The notes beneath the pieces are model-generated. The model was not told the DNA's origin. It saw nothing but the letters and a program-made list of their open reading frames with translations, and did no database searches. A stretch of DNA of 7,990 nt from an uncultured Eubacterium sp. (GTDB lineage Bacteria; Bacillota; Clostridia; Peptostreptococcales; Anaerovoracaceae). Shown here piece by piece: positions 1 to 6,098 of the stretch. The translations under genes and the position numbers were made by a program. Position 1 is the first letter of the stretch. Every line of letters begins with the position of its first letter. Where the stretch lies: positions 1-7,990 of the forward strand of contig CALCKF010000041.1 in assembly GCA_937966095.1 (NCBI GenBank). The letters run 5' to 3'.

Positions 1-1290
1 CAGGCGGGAGAAGAAAACCCCGGGGCAAGAGAATCAGATAAGCATACAGATGCCGAAGAGATGAGATCACGAAAGGATTCCGAATCTGTATCGGGAGATG
101 ATGACTTTGACTGGCGTGAGTACATCAAAGACAGGCAGTATGATGATATAAGCTACAGGCAGTGGGAAGACAGGAGCGGTGAGGAAAAGGAAAATACTTA
201 TGAACAGTATGTTTCTTCCGATGTAACTCTGCCTGAACACCTGATGTTCCAGCTCCAGTTTGCTTCAAGCAAAAAAGGCTGCAGGCGTGTGGGAAGGTAT
301 ATAATAGAGTCTCTTGATGAAAATGGGTATATGACATCCACTGTTGAAGAGATCTCCAGGGCTACCGGTGCACCGGTCGATAAGGTGGAAGAAGTACTGG
401 ATATAATACATGGGTTTGATCCAGTAGGCGTAGGAGCAAGAGATCTGGCAGAATGTCTGATAATACAGCTCAAACAGAAAGGTCAGCTTACGGAGACATT
501 TGAAAGAGTTATCAATGAGCATCTTTCAGACCTGGCAGACAGCAGGTTCGGCGTTGTAGCCAAGGATATGGGTATATCTCCCAAAGAGGTGCAGAATATG
601 GGAGATATAATAAGGACTCTTGAGCCTAAACCAGGAAGGCTCTTTGCCTCTCAGATGGATACTAAATATATAATACCTGATGTCATAATAGAGAAAATAG
701 ATGGTGAGTATGTTGTTACAATAAACGACAGCAGCACACCGAAATTGATGGTAAGCTCATATTATCAGAAGCTGCTTTATCAGTCTGAAGAAGACGATAA
801 ACTGGCCAAGTATCTGTCGGATCGTGTCAACTCTGCAATGTGGCTCATAAAGAGCATAGAACAGCGAAAGCAGACTATATATAATGTAGTTAATGCTGTG
901 GTGAAATATCAGAAAGATTTTTTTGATAAGGGCAGCAAATATCTCAAGACTCTTACCTTGAAGGATATAGCTGAAGAAGTGGGAATACATGAATCCACGG
1001 TATCAAGATCTATAAACGGGAAATACCTACAGTGTCCTCGAGGTGTTTTTGAGGTTAAATATTTTTTCTCTGCAGGCGTATCGGGAAGCCATGGAGAGGG
1101 GATATCCTCCAACAGCATAAAAGAATTTATAAAGGAGATAGTTGACAGTGAAGACCACAGATCTCCTTACAGTGATCAGGACATGGTGGAGATGCTGAAG
1201 GAAAAAGGCATAAACATCTCAAGGAGAACAGTGGCAAAGTACAGGGATGAGATGAACATACTGTCTTCATCTAAAAGAAAACGATATTGA
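1..1290 (+). CDS. rpoN: RNA polymerase sigma-54 factor, 5'-truncated by window edge
   Basis: Encodes the C-terminal 429 residues of sigma-54, which directs core RNA polymerase to -24/-12 promoters opened by AAA+ activators. The frame is open from base 1, so the ATG at 61 is internal and the true start lies upstream. The Gln-rich activator-contact region I is outside the window. Fragment residues ~1-75 are a highly acidic, low-complexity linker (region II). The core-binding domain follows from LPEHL at residue 77 to about 258 and contains the family block LEPKPGR and a YIIPDV segment. The helix-turn-helix is at ~318-347 (KDIAEEVGIHESTVSRS, then PRG). The RpoN box that reads the -24 element is SRRTVAKYR at 407-415, with Ser in place of the classical first Ala. 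The C-terminus is basic (SSSKRKRY) and ends normally. In clostridia this gene often lies just upstream of cggR-gap. Identity is very secure. Confidence 0.97.
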   Translation, partial: QAGEENPGARESDKHTDAEEMRSRKDSESVSGDDDFDWREYIKDRQYDDISYRQWEDRSGEEKENTYEQYVSSDVTLPEHLMFQLQFASSKKGCRRVGRYIIESLDENGYMTSTVEEISRATGAPVDKVEEVLDIIHGFDPVGVGARDLAECLIIQLKQKGQLTETFERVINEHLSDLADSRFGVVAKDMGISPKEVQNMGDIIRTLEPKPGRLFASQMDTKYIIPDVIIEKIDGEYVVTINDSSTPKLMVSSYYQKLLYQSEEDDKLAKYLSDRVNSAMWLIKSIEQRKQTIYNVVNAVVKYQKDFFDKGSKYLKTLTLKDIAEEVGIHESTVSRSINGKYLQCPRGVFEVKYFFSAGVSGSHGEGISSNSIKEFIKEIVDSEDHRSPYSDQDMVEMLKEKGINISRRTVAKYRDEMNILSSSKRKRY

Positions 1291-1315
1291 CCCGTATCGG
1301 GTGGATATATATAAA
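1287..1315 (+). promoter_or_regulatory. predicted sigma-A promoter for the gap operon
   Basis: TTGACC at 1287-1292 (5 of 6 matches to TTGACA) is separated by exactly 17 bp from TATAAA at 1310-1315 (5 of 6 matches to TATAAT). The -35 box overlaps the rpoN stop codon. Transcription would start near 1321-1323, giving a leader of about 28 nt that contains the gap ribosome binding site. It would give the glycolytic genes a promoter independent of rpoN. This is inferred from motif match and placement only. Confidence 0.65.
1290..1302. promoter_or_regulatory. inverted repeat in the gap promoter spacer, candidate operator
   Basis: ACCCG-TAT-CGGGT is a perfect 5-bp inverted repeat around a 3-bp centre. 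It starts at the end of the -35 box and lies almost wholly in the 17-bp spacer of the predicted gap promoter, an ideal site for a repressor. As RNA it would be a weak stem with no following U-tract, so it is unlikely to be a terminator. The CCCG/CGGG halves loosely recall the CGGGAC half-sites of CggR, but the TGTC parts of that operator are absent. The binding protein is unknown. Confidence 0.4.
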
Positions 1316-1350
1316 TTAAATTCAATGGGTAATTTTAGGAGGAATTAAAA

Positions 1351-2367
1351 ATGGCGATTAAAATCGGAATCAGCGGATTCGGTCGTATTTCACGTGTAGT
1401 GATCCGTGCGGCAATGGATATGCCGGAGATTGAGATATCAGGTATCAATGTCCGCAATGCTGACAAGGAATACATGACTTACATGCTGAAATATGATACA
1501 GTATTTGGGCGTTTTCCGAAAGAACTTGGAGTATACGATGAAGGATTGATTATCAACGGCAGAAAAGTGCCGGTATACAGTGAAAGTGATGCTGCCAATA
1601 TTCCGTGGGATAAATGTGGGGCGGAGTATATTGTCGAAGGGACAGGCGCCTATAACACGACAGAGAAAGCAATGGTACATATCAACAGGGGAGCAAAAAA
1701 AGTAATAATAACAGCTCCGGCAAAGGATAAGACCACACCGACTTTCGTAATGGGTGTCAACCATCTGGATTATAAAAAAGATATGGATATAGTATCCAAT
1801 GCCTCCTGTACTACAAACTGTCTTGCTCCGCTTGCTAAAGTGGTGGAAGATAACTGGGGGATCGAGCAGGGCCTTATGTCTACTATACATGCAGCTACTG
1901 CAAAGCAGAAAGTTGTCGATGCACGTTCTCTTAAGGACTGGAGAACAGGAAGATCCGCCTTTGGCAACATAATTCCTTCGACCACAGGCGCAGCAAAAGC
2001 AGTAGGTCTGGTCATACCTTCACTTGTCGGAAAGATGACCGGTATATCGTATCGTGTACCTACGAATGATGTATCTGTCATAGATCTTAACATACAGCTC
2101 AGGAAGTCTGCCAGCTATGAAGAGATATGCAGAAAAATAAAAGAAGCTTCAGAAGGCGATATGAAAGGTGTTATTGAATATGTAGACGATGAGGTGGTTT
2201 CCAGTGATTTCATAGGAGATTCTCATACTTCCATATTCGATGCAAGAGAAGGTATACAGCTCAATGATAAATTCTTCAAGCTTATAGCATTTTATGATAA
2301 TGAATATGGATATTCCACTAAAGTGCTTGAGCTTATCAAGCATATGTACAGTGTGGATAACGCATAA
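1351..2367 (+). CDS. gap: glyceraldehyde-3-phosphate dehydrogenase, E. coli GapA-like type with atypical cofactor pocket
   Basis: Oxidatively phosphorylates glyceraldehyde-3-phosphate to 1,3-bisphosphoglycerate in the cytoplasm, reducing NAD(P). At 338 aa it has normal length. An AGGAGGAA site at 1337-1344 fixes the ATG. Catalytic Cys153 lies in SNASCTTNC and His180 in STIHAAT, 27 residues apart as in known GAPDHs. Phosphate-site residues T211-T212-G213 and R235 and the C-terminal YDNEYGYS (Asn317) are intact, so the enzyme should be active. The dinucleotide fold is unusual: GFGRIS replaces GFGRIG (Ser14), Ser8 replaces Asn, and the position of the NAD-selective Asp after the second strand is Val34 followed by Arg35. 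The S-loop reads DARSLKDWR, with Arg192 where Pro is usual. The S-loop and C-terminal half resemble E. coli GapA more than typical Gram-positive GAPDH. Codon use changes near codon 113. GAPDH identity is certain; cofactor preference is open. Confidence 0.96.
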   Translation: MAIKIGISGFGRISRVVIRAAMDMPEIEISGINVRNADKEYMTYMLKYDTVFGRFPKELGVYDEGLIINGRKVPVYSESDAANIPWDKCGAEYIVEGTGAYNTTEKAMVHINRGAKKVIITAPAKDKTTPTFVMGVNHLDYKKDMDIVSNASCTTNCLAPLAKVVEDNWGIEQGLMSTIHAATAKQKVVDARSLKDWRTGRSAFGNIIPSTTGAAKAVGLVIPSLVGKMTGISYRVPTNDVSVIDLNIQLRKSASYEEICRKIKEASEGDMKGVIEYVDDEVVSSDFIGDSHTSIFDAREGIQLNDKFFKLIAFYDNEYGYSTKVLELIKHMYSVDNA

Positions 2368-2382
2368 TAAATAAAAACGACA

Positions 2383-2407
2383 GACAGCTGATATTTTGTC
2401 AGCTGTC
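2383..2407. other. perfect 9-bp hairpin between gap and pgk
   Basis: GACAGCTGA (2383-2391) pairs perfectly with TCAGCTGTC (2399-2407) around a 7-nt loop. On the + strand it is not followed by a U-tract, so it does not look like a terminator that separates gap from pgk. On the - strand the flank is T-rich (revcomp of 2371-2378), so it could act as a leftward terminator, though no leftward gene is present. A role as an mRNA processing or stability element giving different gap and pgk transcript levels is plausible but unproven. The pgk ribosome binding site follows 11-12 nt later. Confidence 0.6.
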
Positions 2408-2432
2408 GATTGCTGAGCAAGGAAGGTTTCAA

Positions 2433-3617
2433 ATGAAAAAAACAGTTAGAGATATTGATGTTTCAGGAAAGAGAGTACTTGTGAGATGTGATTTCAATGT
2501 TCCGATGAAGGACGGAAAGATCACTGATGATATCAGGATAACTTCTGCCCTGCCTACCATAAGATATCTTATGGAGCATGATGCGAAGATTATACTGATG
2601 TCTCATATGGGAAGACCCAAAGGTGAGGCAAAGGCTGAATTTTCACTGAAGCCGGTTGCCGAAAGGTTATCTCAGCTGCTTGGTGAGAAGGTCATATTTG
2701 CCGCATCTGATAAAGTTGTGGATGATAATGTAAAGAAAGCTGCGGAAGAATTGAAGCCGGGTCAGGTGATGCTGCTGGAAAATGTTAGATTTCGAAAAGA
2801 AGAGACAGAAAACAGAGAACCTTTCACCGGTCAGCTGGCGCAGCTGGGAGATATTTTCGTCAATGATGCCTTTGGTACGGCTCACAGAGCTCACTGTTCC
2901 ACTGCAGGACTGGCATCGTATATGCCGAGTGTATCAGGCTTTCTAATAGAAAAGGAAGTGAAGTTTCTTGGTGATGCCCTGGATGACCCTGAAAGACCTT
3001 TTGTTGCCATAATGGGCGGTGCAAAGGTCAAAGATAAGATACCTGTTATAGAAAATCTGATGAAAAAAGTTGACTCACTCATAATAGCAGGAGGTATGAG
3101 CTATACATTCTTTAAAGCGATGGGACTGGAAATAGGTAATTCGATACTTGATGAAGAGAGTATAGGACTTGCCGGAGAGCTTATGAAGAAGGCGGAAAAT
3201 GCCGGTGTTGAGATGCTGCTGCCGGTAGATACTGTGTGTGCGGCGGAATTTGACAATGAAAGTAAAACAGGGATATATGACAGAGATTCTATTCCTGTCG
3301 GAATGATGGGAATGGATATAGGGCCAAAAACTGTTGCACTGTATAAAAAAGTGATATCAGGTGCACGTACTATAGTATGGAACGGACCTGCAGGTGTATT
3401 TGAGATGCCTAATTTTGCAGAAGGAACAAAGGCTATAGCGGAAGCGCTGGCTTCGAGCAGTGCTGTGACCATAATAGGCGGAGGGGATTCTGCTGCTGCA
3501 GTTGAACAGTTTGGACTTGCTGACAGGATGACACATATTTCAACAGGAGGAGGAGCCTCCCTTGAATTCCTCGAGGGTAAGGAGCTTCCCGGAATAGCAT
3601 GTTTGGAGGAAAAATAA
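2433..3617 (+). CDS. pgk: phosphoglycerate kinase
   Basis: Transfers the acyl phosphate of 1,3-bisphosphoglycerate to ADP, making ATP and 3-phosphoglycerate in the cytoplasm. The 394 aa match the usual bacterial length. N-terminal domain substrate motifs are RCDFNVP at residues 18-24, SHMGRPKG from 57, LLENVRF, and NDAFGTAHRAH at 144-154. The C-terminal nucleotide-binding domain has GAKVKDK at 196-202, the IVWNGPAGVFE segment, GGGDS near 349-353 and THISTGGGASLEFLEG close to the end. No catalytic motif is missing. The ATG at 2433 follows AAGGAAGG at 2419-2426. The gene is 65 bp downstream of gap, across the hairpin, and its stop codon overlaps the start of tpiA (TAATG), which argues for one transcript and translational coupling. 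Confidence 0.98.
   Translation: MKKTVRDIDVSGKRVLVRCDFNVPMKDGKITDDIRITSALPTIRYLMEHDAKIILMSHMGRPKGEAKAEFSLKPVAERLSQLLGEKVIFAASDKVVDDNVKKAAEELKPGQVMLLENVRFRKEETENREPFTGQLAQLGDIFVNDAFGTAHRAHCSTAGLASYMPSVSGFLIEKEVKFLGDALDDPERPFVAIMGGAKVKDKIPVIENLMKKVDSLIIAGGMSYTFFKAMGLEIGNSILDEESIGLAGELMKKAENAGVEMLLPVDTVCAAEFDNESKTGIYDRDSIPVGMMGMDIGPKTVALYKKVISGARTIVWNGPAGVFEMPNFAEGTKAIAEALASSSAVTIIGGGDSAAAVEQFGLADRMTHISTGGGASLEFLEGKELPGIACLEEK
3605..3610 (+). promoter_or_regulatory. ribosome binding site that fixes the tpiA start
   Basis: GGAGGA lies within the last codons of pgk, 6 nt before the ATG at 3617. An in-frame ATG at 3599 sits upstream of this site and would add six residues (MFGGKI) that precede the normal TpiA N-terminus. 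The 3617 start is therefore preferred. Confidence 0.85.
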
Positions 3618-4363
3618 TGAGAGTACCGTTTATTGCCGGAAACTGGAAAATGTTCAAGACAGGTTCTGAAGCATTGGAATTTGCCGTTGAATTCAAAGAC
3701 CTGTATAGAGATACGGATGTACAGACAGCTATATGCGCACCTTTTACAGATTTGAAGATCCTGAAGGACGCATTTAAAGGAACCGAAATAAAAGTAGGTG
3801 CTCAGAATGTACATTTTGCAGACGAGGGAGCTTATACTGGCGAGATATCTGTTTCGATGCTCAGTGAAATAGGGGTTGACTTCTGCATAGTGGGGCATTC
3901 TGAGAGAAGACAGTATTTTGCAGAGACAGATGAAACAGTCAATCTTAAAATAAAAAAACTGCTGGAAGCAGGAATAAGGCCGATACTCTGCGTAGGTGAA
4001 AGCCTTGAAGAACGGGATTCGGGCAGTGAACATGATAAGGTAAGCTCACAGCTTAAAGGAGCACTTGCAGATGTGACGTCAGGGGATGCTGAAAAGATAG
4101 TTATAGCATATGAACCGATATGGGCTATAGGCACAGGACGTACTGCAACGCCGGAGCAGGCAGGAGAGATGTGCCGGTTCATAAGGGATACCCTTATAGG
4201 CTTCTATGGCGAAGATACAGCTGACAATATCATAATACAGTACGGAGGAAGCGTGAAACCATCCAATGCAACTGATATTATGAATATGGATGAAATAGAC
4301 GGTGCCCTTGTGGGCGGAGCAAGTCTTAAAGCCGGTGAATTCATGGAAATAATAGATTTTTAA
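3617..4363 (+). CDS. tpiA: triosephosphate isomerase
   Basis: Interconverts dihydroxyacetone phosphate and glyceraldehyde-3-phosphate, feeding both aldolase products to gap. With the ATG at 3617 the protein has 248 aa, the normal family size for a TIM-barrel dimer subunit. The N-terminus has AGNWKM with Asn9 and catalytic Lys11. The electrophilic His94 lies in VGHSERR, the catalytic base Glu166 in AYEPIWAIGTG (166 plus the flexible loop to 174), and the phosphate-gripping YGGSVKP starts at 209, with GGASL near the end. All essential residues are present. The gene overlaps the pgk stop by one base and ends 16 bp before eno, so it is embedded in the operon. Confidence 0.98.
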   Translation: MRVPFIAGNWKMFKTGSEALEFAVEFKDLYRDTDVQTAICAPFTDLKILKDAFKGTEIKVGAQNVHFADEGAYTGEISVSMLSEIGVDFCIVGHSERRQYFAETDETVNLKIKKLLEAGIRPILCVGESLEERDSGSEHDKVSSQLKGALADVTSGDAEKIVIAYEPIWAIGTGRTATPEQAGEMCRFIRDTLIGFYGEDTADNIIIQYGGSVKPSNATDIMNMDEIDGALVGGASLKAGEFMEIIDF

Positions 4364-4379
4364 TCGGGAGGTAGATATC

Positions 4380-5675
4380 ATGTCATATATAGAAGATGTT
4401 ATAGCAAGAGAAGTTCTGGATTCCAGAGGGAATCCTACGGTTGAAGTTGAAGTAATGCTTGAGGACGGCTCTATAGGCCGGGCGATAGTTCCTTCAGGCG
4501 CATCTACAGGAGTACATGAAGCAGTAGAGCTGAGGGACGGAGATAAAAGCAGGTATCTCGGCAAGGGTACCCTCAAGGCGGTTGAAAACGTAAATGATAT
4601 AATAGCAGATCAGATACTTGGCTGGGATGCTTTCGATCAGGTTGGGCTCGACAAGATGCTTATAGCGCTTGATGGCACTCCAAATAAAGGAAAACTTGGA
4701 GCCAATGCTATACTTGGAGTTTCTATGGCTGTCGCAAGAGCAGCTGCAGAATCGCTGGGTCTGCCGCTTTTCCAGTACCTGGGAGGAGTCAACGGTAAAA
4801 TCCTGCCTACACCTATGATGAATATACTAAACGGGGGATCTCATGCTGATAATACAGTTGATATCCAGGAATTCATGATAATGCCGTCAGGAGCGGAGAG
4901 CTTCAGAGAAGCTCTGAGAATGGGGGCAGAGGTTTTCCATAATCTCAAAAGTGTACTTAAAGGGAAGGGAATGAATACAGCAGTAGGAGACGAGGGAGGA
5001 TTCGCGCCGGATCTTTCAACTAATGAAGAAGCTATACAGGTTATAATTGAAGCTATAGAAAAAGCCGGATATAAGCCTGGGGATGATGTAAAGATAGCAC
5101 TCGATGTAGCTGCGAGCGAATTCTATGATGCAGAAAATGATATATACAATCTTACCGGTGAAGGAGTAAGCAGGACAGCTGAGGAAATGGTAGCCTATTA
5201 CGAGATGCTGTGCGACAAATATCCTGTGATTTCCATAGAGGACGGACTTGCAGAGGATGATTGGAAAGGATGGTCATATCTTACAGAAAAACTGGGCGGA
5301 AGGATACAGCTGGTAGGGGATGATCTGTTTGTCACAAATACCGAGAGACTTTCTGAAGGCATAAGGAAGGGAATAGCAAATTCCATATTGATAAAGGTGA
5401 ATCAGATAGGAACTCTTACAGAAACTCTGGATGCTATAGAGATGGCCAAGAAAGCGGGGTATACAGCAGTAGTTTCCCACAGGAGCGGAGAAACGGAGGA
5501 TACAACTATAGCTGATATAGTTGTCGGCATAAATGCCGGGCAGATAAAGACAGGATCTCTGTCAAGGACGGACAGGATAGCCAAATACAATCAGCTGCTC
5601 AGGATCGAGGAACTGCTGGATTCTGCCGGGCAATATGCCGGAGAAGACGCATTTTACAACATCAGGAAAAAATAA
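4380..5675 (+). CDS. eno: enolase (phosphopyruvate hydratase)
   Basis: Dehydrates 2-phosphoglycerate to phosphoenolpyruvate; Mg2+-dependent and cytoplasmic. The 431 aa are standard. The mobile active-site loop SGASTG is at 39-44. Acid/base residues are Glu205 in GDEGGFAP and Lys339 in LIKVNQIGT. Metal ligands are Asp242 (ALDVAASEF), Glu287 (SIEDGLAEDDW) and Asp314 (VGDDLFVTN). The signature SHRSGETEDT begins with Ser366-His367, and the C-terminal AKYNQLLRIEELL is intact. The ribosome binding site GGGAGG at 4366-4371 lies 8 nt before the ATG. The tpiA-eno gap is only 16 bp, and the phosphoglycerate mutase gene often found here in related operons is absent. I see no terminator after eno before secG. 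Confidence 0.98.
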   Translation: MSYIEDVIAREVLDSRGNPTVEVEVMLEDGSIGRAIVPSGASTGVHEAVELRDGDKSRYLGKGTLKAVENVNDIIADQILGWDAFDQVGLDKMLIALDGTPNKGKLGANAILGVSMAVARAAAESLGLPLFQYLGGVNGKILPTPMMNILNGGSHADNTVDIQEFMIMPSGAESFREALRMGAEVFHNLKSVLKGKGMNTAVGDEGGFAPDLSTNEEAIQVIIEAIEKAGYKPGDDVKIALDVAASEFYDAENDIYNLTGEGVSRTAEEMVAYYEMLCDKYPVISIEDGLAEDDWKGWSYLTEKLGGRIQLVGDDLFVTNTERLSEGIRKGIANSILIKVNQIGTLTETLDAIEMAKKAGYTAVVSHRSGETEDTTIADIVVGINAGQIKTGSLSRTDRIAKYNQLLRIEELLDSAGQYAGEDAFYNIRKK

Positions 5676-5741
5676 ATGGCGGTATATTAAACGTGTTGAT
5701 TTTTGACAGGCACTATGATAAACTCAAATGGTTAGAGTGAT

Positions 5742-5747
5742 AGGAGG
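5742..5747 (+). promoter_or_regulatory. ribosome binding site that fixes the secG start
   Basis: AGGAGG is followed by 7 nt and then the ATG at 5755. An upstream in-frame ATG at 5728 has no comparable site, and the nine residues it would add do not match the SecG N-terminus. The shorter start is preferred. Confidence 0.85.
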
Positions 5748-5754
5748 AATCAAT

Positions 5755-5985
5755 ATGGATATAGCTCTTAAAATAGTGCTTGCCGTGGCAAGTGTGGTTT
5801 TGATAATAAGTATTTTGCTACAGTCCAGCAACAGCGCAGGATTGTCGGGATCTATCGGTGGAGGAGCTGAGCAGCTTTTCGGTAAGAAAAAAAGCCGAGG
5901 ATATGATGCGATTCTCAGCAGGATATCAGCAGTGACTGCAGTGCTGTTCATAGTGATATCACTTGTGCTGGTAGCTGTAGAGTAG
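5755..5985 (+). CDS. secG: preprotein translocase subunit SecG
   Basis: A small membrane subunit of the SecYEG channel that assists SecA-driven protein export. The 76 aa are typical. It shows two hydrophobic segments, residues ~3-23 and ~52-73, joined by the family hallmark loop: LLQSSNSAGLSGSIGGG, then EQLFGKKKSRG and DAILSRIS. The order eno-secG is common in clostridia, where secG is often followed by rnr and smpB; here it is followed by hppA instead. The 79-bp gap after eno contains no convincing promoter or terminator, so secG probably rides on the glycolytic transcript. Confidence 0.95.
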   Translation: MDIALKIVLAVASVVLIISILLQSSNSAGLSGSIGGGAEQLFGKKKSRGYDAILSRISAVTAVLFIVISLVLVAVE

Positions 5986-5988
5986 ATT

Positions 5989-6017
5989 TTGTTTCTAATT
6001 ATTAATTATTTTAATAT
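5989..6017 (+). promoter_or_regulatory. possible sigma-A promoter for hppA
   Basis: Immediately after the secG stop there is a strongly AT-rich stretch. TTGTTT at 5989-5994 and TAATAT at 6012-6017 are 17 bp apart, with 3 of 6 and 4 of 6 matches to consensus. The match is modest, but the AT-richness and the 113-bp gap make a separate promoter reasonable. Transcription would begin near 6023, inside the palindrome described next. Confidence 0.4.
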
Positions 6018-6019
6018 TT

Positions 6020-6032
6020 CGTGTTGAACACG
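6020..6032. promoter_or_regulatory. 13-bp palindrome upstream of hppA, candidate operator or leader stem
   Basis: CGTGTT-G-AACACG is a perfect palindrome with a single central base. It sits just 3' of the possible -10 box, about where transcription would start, so it could be a repressor site. In RNA it could form a 5-bp stem with a UGA triloop. Its 3' half can instead pair with 6067-6070, as described for the larger hairpin. Confidence 0.45.
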
Positions 6033-6035
6033 GTT

Positions 6036-6066
6036 TGATAAGAGGTGTCGATGACGCCTCTTATCA
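6036..6066 (+). promoter_or_regulatory. 14-bp hairpin in the hppA leader
   Basis: TGATAAGAGGTGTC (6036-6049) pairs with GACGCCTCTTATCA (6053-6066) around a GAT triloop; the only non-Watson-Crick position is one U-G wobble. CACG (6029-6032) and CGTG (6067-6070) can extend the stem by 4 bp with a 3-nt bulge. There is no U-tract after it, so it is not a canonical terminator. It ends about 12 nt before the hppA ribosome binding site (GGGAGG, 6083-6088) and could affect translation or mRNA stability. I do not recognise it as a known riboswitch class. Confidence 0.7.
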
Positions 6067-6098
6067 CGTGGAGAATGCGAGGGGGAGGTATCATTAAA

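Noticed and set aside
1219..1245. Ser in place of Ala at the first position of the RpoN box
   Set aside because: It is a conservative change outside the RRTVAKYR core that contacts DNA; probably ordinary variation.
1291..1350. Sigma-54 (-24/-12) promoter elements near the rpoN or glycolytic genes
   Set aside because: I found no TGGCAC-N5-TTGC-like pair in the intergenic stretches, so self-regulation by sigma-54 is not supported here.
3599..3616. ATG at 3599 as an alternative tpiA start
   Set aside because: The GGAGGA ribosome binding site lies downstream of it, and the extra residues precede the conserved TpiA N-terminus.
3101..4033. Long open frame (310 codons) on the - strand across pgk and tpiA
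   Set aside because: It is antisense to two intact, motif-complete glycolytic genes. Its translation is Ser/Cys/Phe-rich without a recognisable domain, and it has no supporting context. It is a shadow of the coding strand.
5703..5731. Perfect TTGACA upstream of secG, with TATGAT at 5714-5719
   Set aside because: The two boxes are only 5 bp apart, and no acceptable -10 box occurs 16-18 bp after TTGACA. It does not make a usable sigma-A promoter.
5728..5754. ATG at 5728 as an alternative secG start
   Set aside because: It has no good ribosome binding site, and AGGAGG lies between it and the ATG at 5755, which gives a normal SecG N-terminus.
6020..6098. Fluoride or other known riboswitch upstream of hppA
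   Set aside because: Pyrophosphatase genes can be fluoride-regulated, but I cannot match the conserved bases or pseudoknot of that aptamer, and the stem-loop is a simple long hairpin.
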